Shown here one piece after another: positions 45,053 through 55,301 of a stretch of 64,000 bases of DNA. Origin of the DNA: Notospermus geniculatus (Eukaryota > Nemertea > Pilidiophora > Heteronemertea > Lineidae); contig NMRB01000913.1 in the NCBI GenBank assembly GCA_002633025.1, forward strand, positions 175,530 to 239,529, in the 5' to 3' direction. The notes under the pieces are model-generated. The model was not told where the DNA came from. It was given only the letters and a program-made list of their open reading frames with translations, and searched no databases. Position numbers and translations under genes: made by a program. How positions within the stretch are numbered: the first letter of the stretch is position 1; each line of letters begins with the position of its first letter.

Positions 45053-45889
45053 CCGTGCTGAGGATCAAGCTGCCTGACAATCAAGTTGGTATTGAATGGT
45101 TACAGCCTATTCTTGTGGTTACGATGTCTGTGTTCTTACTCCGACTGAAGCAATGGTAAATCACCTACATGTAGACCTGTTATTGTACTACTTTAGAAAC
45201 CATTATCTCTCATAGTTCCCATTTAGACTTCCGTGATGGTTGTAAAATATTTCTATCTGATTATCTTCAATAAGTAGCCATTACAATTTAGCCAAAATGA
45301 ATTGAGGATCTCAAATATGTCCCCTTAAAATTAGGTCCCATACACACATTAGTTTCACTAACATCATCATCTTGACAAATATCCTGCAGGTATATACACA
45401 ATTCATCAAATTATAAATAAGTATAGAAAACAATAACGAAAGAGATGGTGAATTAATTAGCAATATTATTTGGTAATGAAAGTGAATAATGCATCACCAG
45501 TCATCCTCATTTGATAAAGAGCGATATTGTATGCTAACATAAATTTATTGACCTCAATGGATTACGCTAATTAATTAAAGAGTTCCAATGACCCGCGAGG
45601 TTGGACAGTGGACATACGATCTGTCAAATTATTCATCATTTACTAGTTAGAAATACATTTGTTAATGCATTAACTAGATCAGTTTCGCAGACACAAAGGG
45701 TACCTGATTCCCCTGGGGTTTTACTGGGGTCCCCTCAGAGGGAGGACATATTAATGTACAGTATAATGATTTCTGCCTTTTCAGGCATTATTTTTCCAAT
45801 CCTGTGACAATGTAACAACAATCTTTGATATGTAGGGCGGTAAAAAGTTTTAGAGCTTCTCAAAATTCTCTTGGGAGGATAACATTTCC
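45053..45889. other. Unassigned AT-rich tract
   Basis: 45410-45600 has many homeodomain-like words (GTGAATTAATTAGC, CGCTAATTAATTAAAG) and GATAAAGAGCGATA. It could be conserved regulatory DNA, but this cannot be judged without a second species. Confidence 0.25.
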
Positions 45890-46183
45890 TTTAGCCCAAC
45901 AGAGCCGCCTATTTTTTTGCACTTTCCATCTGTAGCTTTCACCGCCCTGTACCGCCATGAAATGCCACTGCATTTTGCAGAATAGAGAACAGTATAATGA
46001 GTCAAGGTGGTTTATGGCGGTATCGGCGTCTGCAGACATGGCGGATTGTGGTGGTGCCGGCAGTAATTTGTGATTTTGATTTCTACATTAGAGGCGATGG
46101 GCATTTTTGTCAAAAAGTGGGCGTGGTCTTCTAGGCGGCTCACGGCAGGGCGATTTAGGGCGGCATGGGCTCTATTGGGTTAA
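45890..46183. mobile_element. Foldback with CCCAAYAGAGCC ends and GGCGGT repeats
   Basis: TTTAGCCCAACAGAGCCGCC at the left is mirrored by GGGCGGCATGGGCTCTATTG, GGTTAA at the right. The interior is rich in CCGCC and GGCGG words (ACCGCCCTGTACCGCCATGA, TATGGCGGTATCGGCGTC). A TTAA at 46180-46183 lacks an exact left partner, so it may be a decayed TTAA element. Confidence 0.65.
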
Positions 46184-46693
46184 CGCCTCCATCAACAAGA
46201 AGTAAATCTCCCCATGATCAACATTTTTTCCAATATGAATAAATTCCAATTGTAATCATAATCCGTGTATTATTTTTGGGGGAAAGAAAACCACCCGGAC
46301 AACTGCATGGTATCACAGCATGCTCCATTTACTGACCAATCAAAAGCACACATTTCTTCACTCCTGATCCTCTCCATCTTCCTGTCATCTTTCACGAAAC
46401 CATAACTATGATATTCATGAGAATGTCAAATAAAACAGACCAGAGGTCAACCCCAGGAAACTGCAGGTCAACGTCACCTTTACCATGGCACGTTTTTTTC
46501 CTTCCGATGTGTTTTATGAATTGCTTACGCCTAATTTCATGTCGCCAGGTGAAAGATTAATAAGGTCCAAAAGATATCACGGAAATTTCACCGGTCAGGA
46601 ATCAGAACTAGGAGTCAGAGCTTCACTCACTACTTTTTATGATACATGAGTATCATGGGTTACCGTGGCTGGTGAGGAGAGCATGATTTGTGA

Positions 46694-46753
46694 CCAGGCG
46701 CAGATCCAAGTGGGGGTGCACCCAGCCCCCTCTTTTCAGAAATCTTGGATCTG
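46694..46753 (-). mobile_element. Fragment of the GGATCC/GCGCC repeat
   Basis: AGGCGCAGATCCAAGTGGGG and GTGCACCCAGCCCCCTCTTT, then TCTTGGATCTGC, form a small inverted structure like the end of copies 1-3 (GCGCGGATCC, AGAGGGGGCGC). Only about 60 bp. Confidence 0.45.
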
Positions 46754-47381
46754 CAGTTTGGAATGTATAATCATCCATTAGGCCCTACTTTTACTGCTTT
46801 AAGCCAGGCGTACATCGTGACTGGATGCAACTGATCTGATCAGTCGCTGGTGATGTACACATCGCAAATTCAGCAACTCAGTCAAACTAGGAGAATCCAA
46901 TCAGAAAGCTATATATAGCTTTTTAGCGACTATATATGTGCAACTCATGGCGACTGGCAAAATCCGAGTTCCAGCGAGTCGCAAGGGTGCGTACATCGAC
47001 TGTTTCTGGCGACTGATCAGTCGCCTCCAGTTCCAGCTAGACGCAAGGGCCCAACGCGCCGCGTAGCGGCCAACAGCGAAGCTAGCCAAAGACTTGTCAC
47101 GGGTCAATCAATAGAACTGGACTCATAGGAAATATGCACCTAATGCCCAGATGGAATATACCGGACGGTTGGTTCACGTTTTTAGTGACTGTGAACGTAG
47201 ATGGGTACATTATGTAGCGATACGCTGACAGATTTGCTGGGGACTTGCTCTGTGGATGTTGTAAAATGCGATTTTTGGAAGATTATTCTGATTTGCAACG
47301 TCATTTTTAATTAACATAAAAATATGTTGAGTAGCTGGGATATGTTTATAAACATTTATTGAGCAGCCACCGTCATGACGT

Positions 47382-47450
47382 GGCCGGCTGGCGCATCGGT
47401 AGAGCGTCCGGCTCTGAATCCGGGGCGCCGGGTTCGAGCCTTGCGATGGG
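47382..47450 (+). tRNA. tRNA-like sequence or tRNA pseudogene
   Basis: It contains an A box TGGCGCATCGG (47389-47399), an anticodon-arm-like CCGG-CTCTGAAT-CCGG (a CTCTGAA loop like that of tRNA-Gln with anticodon CTG) and a B box GGGTTCGAGCC (47430-47440). T runs (ATTTTTTTAATTTTTTTC) follow, which would stop Pol III. The acceptor and D stems do not pair well and the anticodon loop has one base too many, so it is not a functional tRNA gene. It could be a SINE head. Confidence 0.45.
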
Positions 47451-47594
47451 ATTTTTTTAATTTTTTTCACGTGTCAGTTTCTCTGTTTATTTTTTTTGCT
47501 GAAAACGTTTTTTCGCAGGATGAATATCTCCCCAGCCCTTCCATTTCCCTACAAATCTGCATTTGCTAATAAATACTTATAACCACAGATCCCT

Positions 47595-47657
47595 GTCAGC
47601 TGCCCTGCATTCAGAGAGACTTTTCACTAAAGTCTCTCTGAATGCAGGGCAGCTGAC
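47595..47657. repeat. Perfect 28-bp hairpin with 7-nt loop
   Basis: GTCAGCTGCCCTGCATTCAG, AGAGACTT (47595-47622) is the exact inverse of 47630-47657. The loop is TTCACTA. The size resembles a small-RNA precursor, but perfect pairing also fits a freshly made foldback or a cloning/assembly artefact. Confidence 0.9.
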
Positions 47658-47798
47658 TACCATCCACATTCCCCTCCCAGTCACCAAAAATATCAACACC
47701 ACAACTAACGTTCAAGACTACTGGATCCTCCCAGTCGCCAGTAGCTCAGTGGCGACTAGCTGTCTCCAGTCGCAAGTGTGATGTATGCTAGGCTTTAG

Positions 47799-48739
47799 AT
47801 TTATTAGAAGAAGTACGTGTTTCAGGATATACCCTCAGTTGTGAGAGAGTTAACGATTTTCTAATTAGATCTAATGAAGCAAACTGAAGAAGACCCATCA
47901 AGAACATTTGAATGAAAAGAACATATCGCATCGACGTTAATGAACATATTCTGCCTAAAGCACTAAGAGAACGCGCAAAAGATGTCCATAAAAATAGTAC
48001 AACCATCGTCATTATTTCGTGAGTTTGCGACAAATTAGCAGATATGATAGTGCGACCACTGACTGGTCCCCTTCGGCCAACGCGACTGGTAAGTACGCGT
48101 TTCTTTGATCCACGCCTCAGACAATAGTTCGATGGGATGGACCGCGACAGCGTCTGACTTAACAAGCTAGAACAGTCTTTTTTAGCTTGTGGTTCCTGTA
48201 GTGCAGGAACTGTTTTGTGAGTAGTGTATGCGAATATGAACACCTTTGTGTGACGAAAAAGCTGTACAATCAGAAATTGCACAGTGGCGCAGTCCCAGCA
48301 TGGACCATGCGATAATTATACCGGAAAATTACATCGTCATTTAGCAGCATTGTAAATACGTGTTTTGTGAAAAAGAGATTTTGAGGTGTGGCGTGAAAAA
48401 GACAAAGACGCTGTATGTCCTATGAACAGTTATAATTGATAACATTTTGTTCTATTCGTCGATGATAAAAGAAATACTACCCTACCAATTTTCTGCATGT
48501 TCGTCAACGTTTAACAAAGAATGACATCATCTGAGCAACCCAGTCCTCCGTTTTTTTTATTGACACCAATTTTATTCATTAAAACGGAATAATACAAATC
48601 TTGCATCACAGTCATTTTGCGACATCAATAAAAACAGAAGGTCAACTTGATTCAATTCCTCAGAATTCCTGTTCTAGGAATTTTTCTTTTCATTTTAAAG
48701 CACAGACTTGTGCTCAGCTTGTTCTACTGCCATACCCTT
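47799..48739. other. Unassigned tract
   Basis: Includes a 164-codon minus-strand open frame (47788-48282) whose translation (LFRHTKVFIFAYTTHKTVPA, then LQEPQAKKDCSSLLSQTLSR) matches no family I recognise. It has no clear start context or splice partners. Not called as a gene. Confidence 0.3.
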
Positions 48740-49445
48740 AATAGGGAGGTTCCGCATCGTCACAAATAATGAATCAGGAAATGACTTCAGGACGTTGATG
48801 ACGTTACGTCATGCATGATGCCATTTCTTCATCTAAATCCATGCCGTGGTGGTCCGACCTTCTGCCTTGTGAACGATGTGACAACCTCTTTTTAAAGATA
48901 ATATATCACGATTTCATTGTTTACATTCAATGTTTGTAAACATGAATGTTTACATTATGTTATTTTGGACTTTTGGGACATGCCAACCCACCAAAATGGA
49001 TACTTTTGGAATCAACAGGATTTCTAGAGGGGCATGCCACCAACAATTTGCTCATAAGACAAAGAAAGCCTGGACATAAACAAACAAAATGTAAATAAAC
49101 AATGAATTTCGTGGCCCGCGAAAATATCCGTGATATATTATCTTTAACACCACGTCATTACCTTACACAGATATTTCAAGTATTTATTCCACTTCTTAAG
49201 TGTGACAGGTATATTCAATTTTCATCTGTATGTTCAGAAAAGCCCAAAACATATTTCTTGTAAATGAAAATTGGCAATTCGTAATTCGTAAACTACCTAC
49301 AAAGATAATCCTCCCACCCTTGTCAAGACGCAACAAATTTGCATGACGTCACAAAATCGATGCAACGTCATACGTCAAAGTGATGACGTCATAGTCAAAG
49401 CATCATATTTTGTAATTCGGAGACGTCACAGAACCTCCCTATTAT
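48740..49445. mobile_element. Foldback (AATAGGGAGGTTC ends) hosting a nested MITE
   Basis: TAATAGGGAGGTTCCGCATC at the left is mirrored by ACAGAACCTCCCTATTATTA at the right. The arms include TGACGTTACGTCATGCATGA and CAACGTCATACGTCAAAGTG, CRE-like words. The TTAA element 48892-49147 sits inside, so this host element is older. Confidence 0.75.
48892..49147 (-). mobile_element. TTAA-flanked 256-bp MITE, copy 2
   Basis: Perfect 18-bp inverted ends (TTAAAGATAATATATCAC and its inverse), with TTAA at 48892-48895 and 49144-49147. The interior is the reverse complement of 16190-16444 (ATGTTTGTAAACATGAATGT, TTTTGGGACATGCCAACCCA, CTAGAGGGGCATGCCACCAA, GCCTGGACATAAACAAACAA). Confidence 0.92.
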
Positions 49446-49862
49446 TAAAAGACCGCTGCCTAAAAGGATAACAATGCTGTCGATTTTCAAACAAGACAGT
49501 CGAATTCCCGCGACAGCAAAAACACCTCTCTGACTTCCTTTGCCCAACAAGAACAAAAACATGAAAAATGTATGACCTCATCCATTGTCTTTGGTGCATT
49601 TTACGCATCACACACCTCAGGGCGTGTGTTTAGCCTTTGGGGTGTGAGCCACACAGGGGTCATTAACGACCAGTGCAAATCTGCAGCGGTTGTAGAATTT
49701 TATGCGGAGTTCAGGTGTAGAAAAAGACGTTCAGAAGGATCCTTTGTGGTAATAAATGATGATGATGATATCTTGGGTCATCAGTAATAGAACGAAAGAT
49801 GGTACGTTGCAAAACTTCACAAATGCAATTATATTTAAAATGTTGCTCCTAAGACTAAAGTT

Positions 49863-50160
49863 TTGTTCACACTGGCGGCGTGGCGTGACACAGTGCGATG
49901 TGAAATTTTTCGTACCTGATCACTCACACTGTTAAGCCTATAGCTGTACACACTTGCGGTGTGACGCGATGCAGTAAGAAGCGGTATAGAACGCGACGAG
50001 CAATTTCCACCGCTCCCGATTGCTCCTGCAGTATTTTTCCGCGGCGAATTGCCTGTCGCGTGAGATTTTATATGATGTCGTTTCTGCTAATCATCACCAC
50101 CGCACACAACCGTGTCGCGCCACGTTATGTCAAAACTGACACTACTTGGCGATTTTTCAA
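49863..50160. mobile_element. CpG-rich insertion present only in copy A
   Basis: TTTGTTCACACTGGCGGCGT, GGCGTGACACAGTGCG, then CACACTTGCGGTGTGACGCG and finally CGTGTCGCGCCACGTTATGT. The gTTCACACTgGCG motif recurs in direct and inverse forms. Copy B has only about 20 unrelated bp here (53380-53400), so this segment inserted in A or was lost from B. No exact terminal repeats were found. Confidence 0.6.
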
Positions 50161-50197
50161 TAACTTCCTTAGAGATTGACTTGAGACGTCGAAGGAA

Positions 50198-50308
50198 CGT
50201 ATTCTAGAACCTTCCTTAACTCTAAGGTTTACCTTTAGCTATTGTTTGCAGGGCAGAATACCAAAGCTTAAAGTAAACCTTTGAGTTAAGGAGGCTTCTA
50301 GAATACAG
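50198..50308. mobile_element. Foldback (TATTCTAGAA..TTCCTTAA type) in copy A
   Basis: GTATTCTAGAACCTTCCTTA, ACTCTAAGGTTTACCTTTAG is mirrored by CTTAAAGTAAACCTTTGAGT, TAAGGAGGCTTCTAGAATAC. The same family is at 53419-53780 and 57533-57655. No coding capacity. Confidence 0.85.
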
Positions 50309-50674
50309 GCCGCAGACTTGAAGTGCAGGCAAACAAAAAGTGTGAAATGTACAGTTTAAACAGAGACCATCCTGTAGACGGGCACAGACTGAAATGGGCC
50401 AACTTTTTCACATTGAATAATGCTTAACGTATCAACGCCAAATTCCTGGACAGAGCACGGACATTTTTTCCAACATGTGATAAAATGAAGGTAATGTTCC
50501 AAAGACCCTAGAGGTGGATAGCCATTAAAATGTCACATTTGTACACGATTATAGTATTCTTGGACAGGTCCCGCTTTCCTGTGCCAATCACCACATACTC
50601 ATGAATCTTGCACAAGCTAGAATTACGACAACATGATTGAGAGAGACAAACCATATCCCACCCTATTTTGACCC

Positions 50675-50850
50675 TCAATGCAAATGCACTTTGTCTGCGT
50701 TATGCATCATGAAATGGGTCCTTCCCAGGTTGCAATGGTAAAATACTGGTTCCACATCAACAAGACCAAATACAATCATATGCCGACTACCAAACTTCCT
50801 AACCGGAACTGTGATGAAAACGCCGGTGCATTCAATGGTCACTTCTGTCT
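50675..50850 (-). other. Open frame kept in both duplicated copies, unassigned
   Basis: The minus-strand frame REFKTEVTIECTGVFITVPV, then GSRHMIVFGLVDVEPVFY, is open in copy A and at 54194-54370 in copy B. It differs by four residues near the end. A one-base indel just upstream (50866, 54381) changes the N-terminal reading. The copies are so similar overall that conservation of the frame means little. No family recognised. Confidence 0.15.
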
Positions 50851-51782
50851 TGAATTCTCGTCCATTTGACACCAAGTTTCGACGAGAGAGCATTCATACA
50901 AATGCATTTACTTATCAGATTGCAGGCTTACACATTAACGCGAGGTAGGAGGCACAAATTTCACGACTTTGCCCACTTCTGGGTCTTCTCATGCGCAATT
51001 GAGGTGATGCAAGCACTTAGCGTCACCGGTAACTTTAACGGACAGGTTACTGTTGTCAGCGAATTGAAGTTATTTCTACCGAATTCTGGTGAACTTGTCC
51101 AACGAGGCTAATTTTGTAGCAGAAAATTGTGGCGTAACACCATCAGTGGGAGAAAAACGTGCAAAGAAACATCATTAGCTCGGGATTTTGCCACTTTCCT
51201 CTGGCACTGATCAATCAAGAGTTTTTGTAACGCAGGATTAAGGCACAATCTAAACTGCGCTGGCCACCTGGTGGGTTGTCCAGGTTTCTGATAAAACAGA
51301 GAATGGCCACCACTACCTCATTGTTTATTGGCCTAACAGATCAGAGCGTCGATCACACAAATCCTGTGACTCGCAAAATTACTTCGTTTCCGCTGATTGG
51401 GTGTTGTATTTTACTCTGCCGGTCCATTGGTTTACCAGCAGCGTGACAGGTGATCAATCTTCGACTTTTTCTTGTCGTAAACACCATTAGGACTATCTCA
51501 GACTTTTTCTTTGTGATTCACTTCGGGGGTTTTGAAACTTATGCAATCAAAAATATGAGTTTCATAGTGCTTCTGTACTCCTGTAATTTCAAAATTGTGA
51601 GACAGACAGGTTCATTGAAAAGCATAAGAATATAATTCTATTTCGGGAATTGCTCTAAAAGATATGAGAAATGAATGACAAAGTATGTGATGAGATTCTT
51701 CAATGACTTCTTGAAGTCATTGAAGAGCCTGCTTCGTAAGTCATCACATGCTTCGTAAGTCATTGAATAATTTCATCACTGC

Positions 51783-52258
51783 CTAAAGCCCCTTTCACTC
51801 CTGGCCTACATAGAGTTGTGTAGTGCGGCGTACCGACTACGCCGAGCCTATGCTGCCCTACGCTGGCCTATGTGGCATACGCCGAGGGACGCAAAGGGGT
51901 ATGCGAGATGGACGCAAAAAATTAAACTTGTTTAATTTTTTCGCGTACTTTCGGCTTAGAGCACTGGACGCAGAAAGTATGCAGTTTTTCCACAAATCTA
52001 CACAACACTTGGCTACTGTACGCCATGCCTACGCAATAGTATGCTACCCTACCACAGTCCAACGAAAAATCCTTTGAGGCGGCATGGCGTAGTGTTACGT
52101 AGGGTGTAATGTTGCATACTTTTGCTTAGTGTGGGTTCAGGGACTACGCCGATCCTGCGCATACTACATTTATTTCATGAGTACGCACCCTAATTTCGGC
52201 GAACTCGGTACGTCGCACAACGCAACTCTACGCAGGTCCGGTGTGAAAGGGGCTTTAG
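51783..52258. mobile_element. 476-bp element with CTAAAGCCCCTTTCAC ends, copy A
   Basis: CTAAAGCCCCTTTCACTCCT at the left is mirrored by CGGTGTGAAAGGGGCTTTAG at the right. The interior is full of CTACGC, GGCGTA and CTACGCCGAGCC words in both directions. It is surrounded by GAAGTCATTGAA.AATTTCAT words. It is also present in copy B (55302-55772), so insertion preceded the duplication. Confidence 0.85.
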
Positions 52259-52295
52259 AAGTCATTGAAGAATTTCATCGCAGCCTTACAACTCA

Positions 52296-52343
52296 ACGAC
52301 GACGACGACGACGACGACGACGGACGACGACGGACGACGGACA
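52296..52343 (+). repeat. (CGA)n microsatellite, copy A only
   Basis: ACGACGACGACGACG continuing for about 48 bp with a few GGACGA variants, followed by a small hairpin (GCTCACCTCACAGAGGTGAGC). Copy B has the 1.9-kb insert block at the corresponding place. Confidence 0.95.
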
Positions 52344-52824
52344 ACACACCATGAGAGAAGCTCACCTCACAGAGGTGAGCTAAAAACAGAGCCCTTGTGT
52401 ACACCTCATCCAATAATTCCCAGTGACCCAACATTCACGATAACGATAATACCTCAGGTGGAACCATGTCCAAGGAGCTTGTAATGAGTGCAGAAAATGA
52501 GTTCGGCATTAGGCAATTTGTTTGACTGACCACAAGGTAGAAAATACAGGCGTAATCTCCACGAGGACAGAGCCGGGTGGTATTGTGCAAATCCACGATT
52601 GAATGCCATTGGTTTTTAGCTATGTTGTCCACGCGACATCTGTTTCTTGAAGATAGGCATGAGGGATACAATCAGATGTTACACACCTCCAGTTGCTCTC
52701 CGGCAAAAACAAGAAGACAAAGAACAAAAGTTGATGCAACTGTTTTACTCAAACAAGTTGACCTTTGAATTTTTATCATTACGAAATAATCAGAAGCAGT
52801 AAAATAAACCATCAAATAATGACC

Positions 52825-52935
52825 TGGGACCTGTTTCATGAAGTGACTTTACACTAATGATACCTTTAACCAAATGGAAAATGCATTGAAGTTAATGGTA
52901 CCATTAGCCTAAAGTCACTTTATGAAACAGGCCCC
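52825..52935. mobile_element. Foldback (CCTGTTTCATRAAGTGACTT type), copy A
   Basis: GGGACCTGTTTCATGAAGTG, ACTTTACACTAATG is mirrored by CATTAGCCTAAAGTCACTTT, ATGAAACAGGCCCC. The core contains GGTACC words on both sides. The same element is at 58164-58272 in copy B. Confidence 0.88.
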
Positions 52936-53017
52936 AGGGCCGTATAGCTAGCTTTTTTGCTGGGGGGGGGGGGGTTTAAGGGTGCGTCGATCACTCTCCC
53001 CCGAAAGTCATTATAAC

Positions 53018-53066
53018 AGATTCGTCTCCACAACTGCTGCAAGATGGCGCTGGGAGACGAATCTAA
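53018..53066. repeat. Small hairpin at the A/B junction
   Basis: AGATTCGTCTCC is mirrored by GGGAGACGAATCT, with a 24-bp loop that contains AAGATGGCGC. It lies between the end of copy A and the start of copy B and could mark the junction or be a relic of another foldback. Confidence 0.6.
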
Positions 53067-53418
53067 AAATGTATGACCTCATCCATTGTCTTTGGTGCAT
53101 TTTACGCATCACACACCTCAGGGTGTGTGTTTAGCCTTTGGGGTGTGAGCCACACAGGGGTCATTAACGACCAGTGCAAATCTGCAGCGGTTGTAGAATT
53201 TTATGCGGAGTACAGGTGTAGAAAAAGACGTTTAGAAGGATCCTTTGTGGTAGTATTTATGATGACGATATTATATCTCTGGTCTTCAGCAATAGAACAA
53301 AAGATGGTACATTGCAAAACTTCACAAATGGAATTATATTTAATTTACATGTATGTCTCTATTACTCTTAAGACTGGCTAAGAAGTGAGAACTTCCTTAG
53401 ACATTGACTTGAAACAAA

Positions 53419-53780
53419 GGGCCGTATTCTAGAAGCTTCCTTAACTCTAAGATTGAACTTTAGGGTACAAAAGCTTAAAGTGGACCTTAGGCCCGTATTC
53501 TTGAACCGTCCTCAACTCTAAGGTCCACTTTAAGCTTTTGTATCGACATCCTGTGAAAGTCGGCCATGACAGGTCAGAAGGGGTAAACAGACCTTGGGCC
53601 TAGCGCATTGTACAGATCACAGGAGCCAACTGTACAAATGCACCATGCCTCCTAGGCCAAGGTTAATGTTTACCCCTTCTGACCTGTCATGGCTGACATT
53701 CGCAAGATGTCTATTCCGTCCTGCAAACAATAGCAAAAGGTAAACCTTAACAAGTTATGGAAGCTTCTAGAATGCGGCCC
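53419..53780. mobile_element. Nested foldback complex in copy B
   Basis: Outer ends GGGCCGTATTCTAGAAGCTT and AAGCTTCTAGAATGCGGCCC. Inside, CAAAAGCTTAAAGTGGACCT and AGGTCCACTTTAAGCTTTTG form a second inverted pair around GGCCCGTATTCTTGAACCGT. A third inverted pair lies at 53559-53699. It corresponds to the simple foldback at 50198-50308 in copy A, so growth occurred after or around the duplication. Confidence 0.8.
53559..53699. mobile_element. Innermost foldback (GTCGGCCATGACAGGTCAGA type)
   Basis: GTCGGCCATGACAGGTCAGA, AGGGGTAAACA is mirrored by GTTTACCCCTTCTGACCTGT, CATGGCTGAC, with CTTGGGCCTAG against CTAGGCCAAGG further in. It interrupts the surrounding foldback. No copy is present in duplication A. 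Confidence 0.85.
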
Positions 53781-55301
53781 ATAGAGTTAGGCTCCTAGAA
53801 TATGGGCCATATAGACTTCGAAGTGCAGGCAAACAGAGCACGAAATCTACAAAAGTTTAAAGAGTGACACATCCTCTTGATGGGACGGTAAAATGTCTTG
53901 GGCACAGACTGAAATGGGCCACTTTTTCACATGGAATTATGCTTAACGTATCAACGCCAAATTCCTGGACAGAGCACGGCTATTTTTTCTACCATGCGAT
54001 AAAATCAAGGTATTGTTCCAAAGACCCTAGAGGTGGATAGCCATTAAAATGTCACATTTGTACACCATTATAGTATTCTTGGACAGGTCCCGCTTTCCTG
54101 TGCCAATCACCACATACTCATGAATCTTGCACAAGCTAGAATTACGACAACATGATTGAGAGAGACAAACCATATCCCACCCTATTTTGACCCTCAATGC
54201 AAATGCACTCTGTCTGAGTTATGCATCGTGAAATGGGTCCTCCCCAGGTTGCAACGGTAAAATACTGGTTCCACATCAACAAGACCAAACACAATCATAT
54301 GCCGACTACCAAACTTCCTAACCGGAACTGTGATGAAAACGCCGGTGCATTCAATGGTCACTTCTGTCTTGAATTCTCGGTCCATTTGACACCAAGTTTC
54401 GACGAGAGAGCATTCATACAAATGCATTTACTTATCAGATTGCAGGCTTACACATTAACGCGAGGTAGGAGGCACAAATTTCACGACTTTGCCCACTTCT
54501 GGGTCTTCTCATGCGCAATTGAGGTGATGCAAGCACTTAGCGTCACCAGTAACTTTAACGGACAGGTTATGTTGTCGGCGAATTGAAGTTATTTCTACCG
54601 AATTCCGGTGAACTGTTCCAACGAGGCTAATTTCGTAGCAGAAAATTGTGGCGTAACACCATCAGTGGGGGAAAAACGTGCAAAGAAACATCATTAGCTC
54701 GGGATTTTGCCACTTTCCTCTGGCACTGATCAATCAAGAGTTTTTGTAACGCAGGATTAAGGCACAATCTAAACTGCGCTGGCCACCTGGTGGGTTGTCC
54801 AGGTTTCTGATAAAACAGAGAATGGCCACCACTACCTCATTGTTTATTGGCCTAACAGATCAGAGCGTCGATCACACAAATCCTGTGACTCGCAAAATTA
54901 CTTCGTTTCCGCTGATTGGGTGTTGTATTTTACTCTGCCGGTCCATTGGTTTACCAGCAGCGTGACAGGTGATCAATCTTCGACTTTTTCTTGTCGTAAA
55001 CACCATTAGGACTATCTCAGACTTTTTCTTTGTGATTCACTTCGGGGGTTTTGAAACTTATGCAATCAAAAATATGAGTTTCATAGTGCTTCTGTACTCC
55101 TGTAATTTCAAAATTGTGAGACAGACAGGTTCATTGAAAAGCATAAGAATATAATTCTATTTCGGGAATTGCTCTAAAAGATATGAGAAATGAATGACAA
55201 AGTATGTGATGAGATTCTTCAATGACTTCTTGAAGTCATTGAAGAGCCTGCTTCGTAAGTCATCACATGCTTCGTAAGTCATTGAATAATTTCATCACTG
55301 C

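Larger units (their letters stand above)
46797..47798. mobile_element. ~1.0-kb element with CTAAAGCC-type ends, carrying a tRNA-like sequence
   Basis: The left end (TTTAAGCCAGGCGTACATCG, then TGACTGGATGC) is mirrored by the right end (CCAGTCGCAAGTGTGATGTA, TGCTAGGCTTTAG). Sub-terminal GGCGACTG, CAGTCGCC and CTGATCAGTCGC words recur on both sides. The middle contains the tRNA-like sequence at 47382-47450 and the hairpin at 47595-47657. No protein is encoded. Related short elements: 9273-9432 and 51783-52258. Confidence 0.7.
49563..52975 (+). repeat. Segmental duplication, copy A
   Basis: Begins AAAATGTATGACCTCATCCA and ends in a poly-G run (52962-52974) after GTATAGCTAGCTTTTTTGCT. It is colinear with copy B (53064-58320). 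50400-52290 aligns to 53920-55808 with few substitutions; for example the frame at 51450-51635 translates identically in both. A-specific insertions are 49863-50160 (a GTTCACACTGGCGGCGTGGC-type segment) and a (CGA)n run at 52296-52343. There is no gene inside. Confidence 0.93.

Noticed and set aside
43906-45159. Long open frames of 340-394 codons around 44-45 kb
   Set aside because: They run through the 818-N gap; the real sequence on each side gives only short unrelated frames.
47382-47450. Functional tRNA-Gln gene
   Set aside because: A and B boxes are present, but the acceptor and D stems do not pair and the anticodon loop has an extra base.
47788-48282. 164-codon minus-strand frame
   Set aside because: No recognised family, no start context, and composition not clearly coding.
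50675-54400. Conserved coding exon inferred from frames shared by copies A and B
   Set aside because: The copies are nearly identical in all frames, and observed changes include amino-acid replacements and a one-base indel, so sharing is not evidence of selection.
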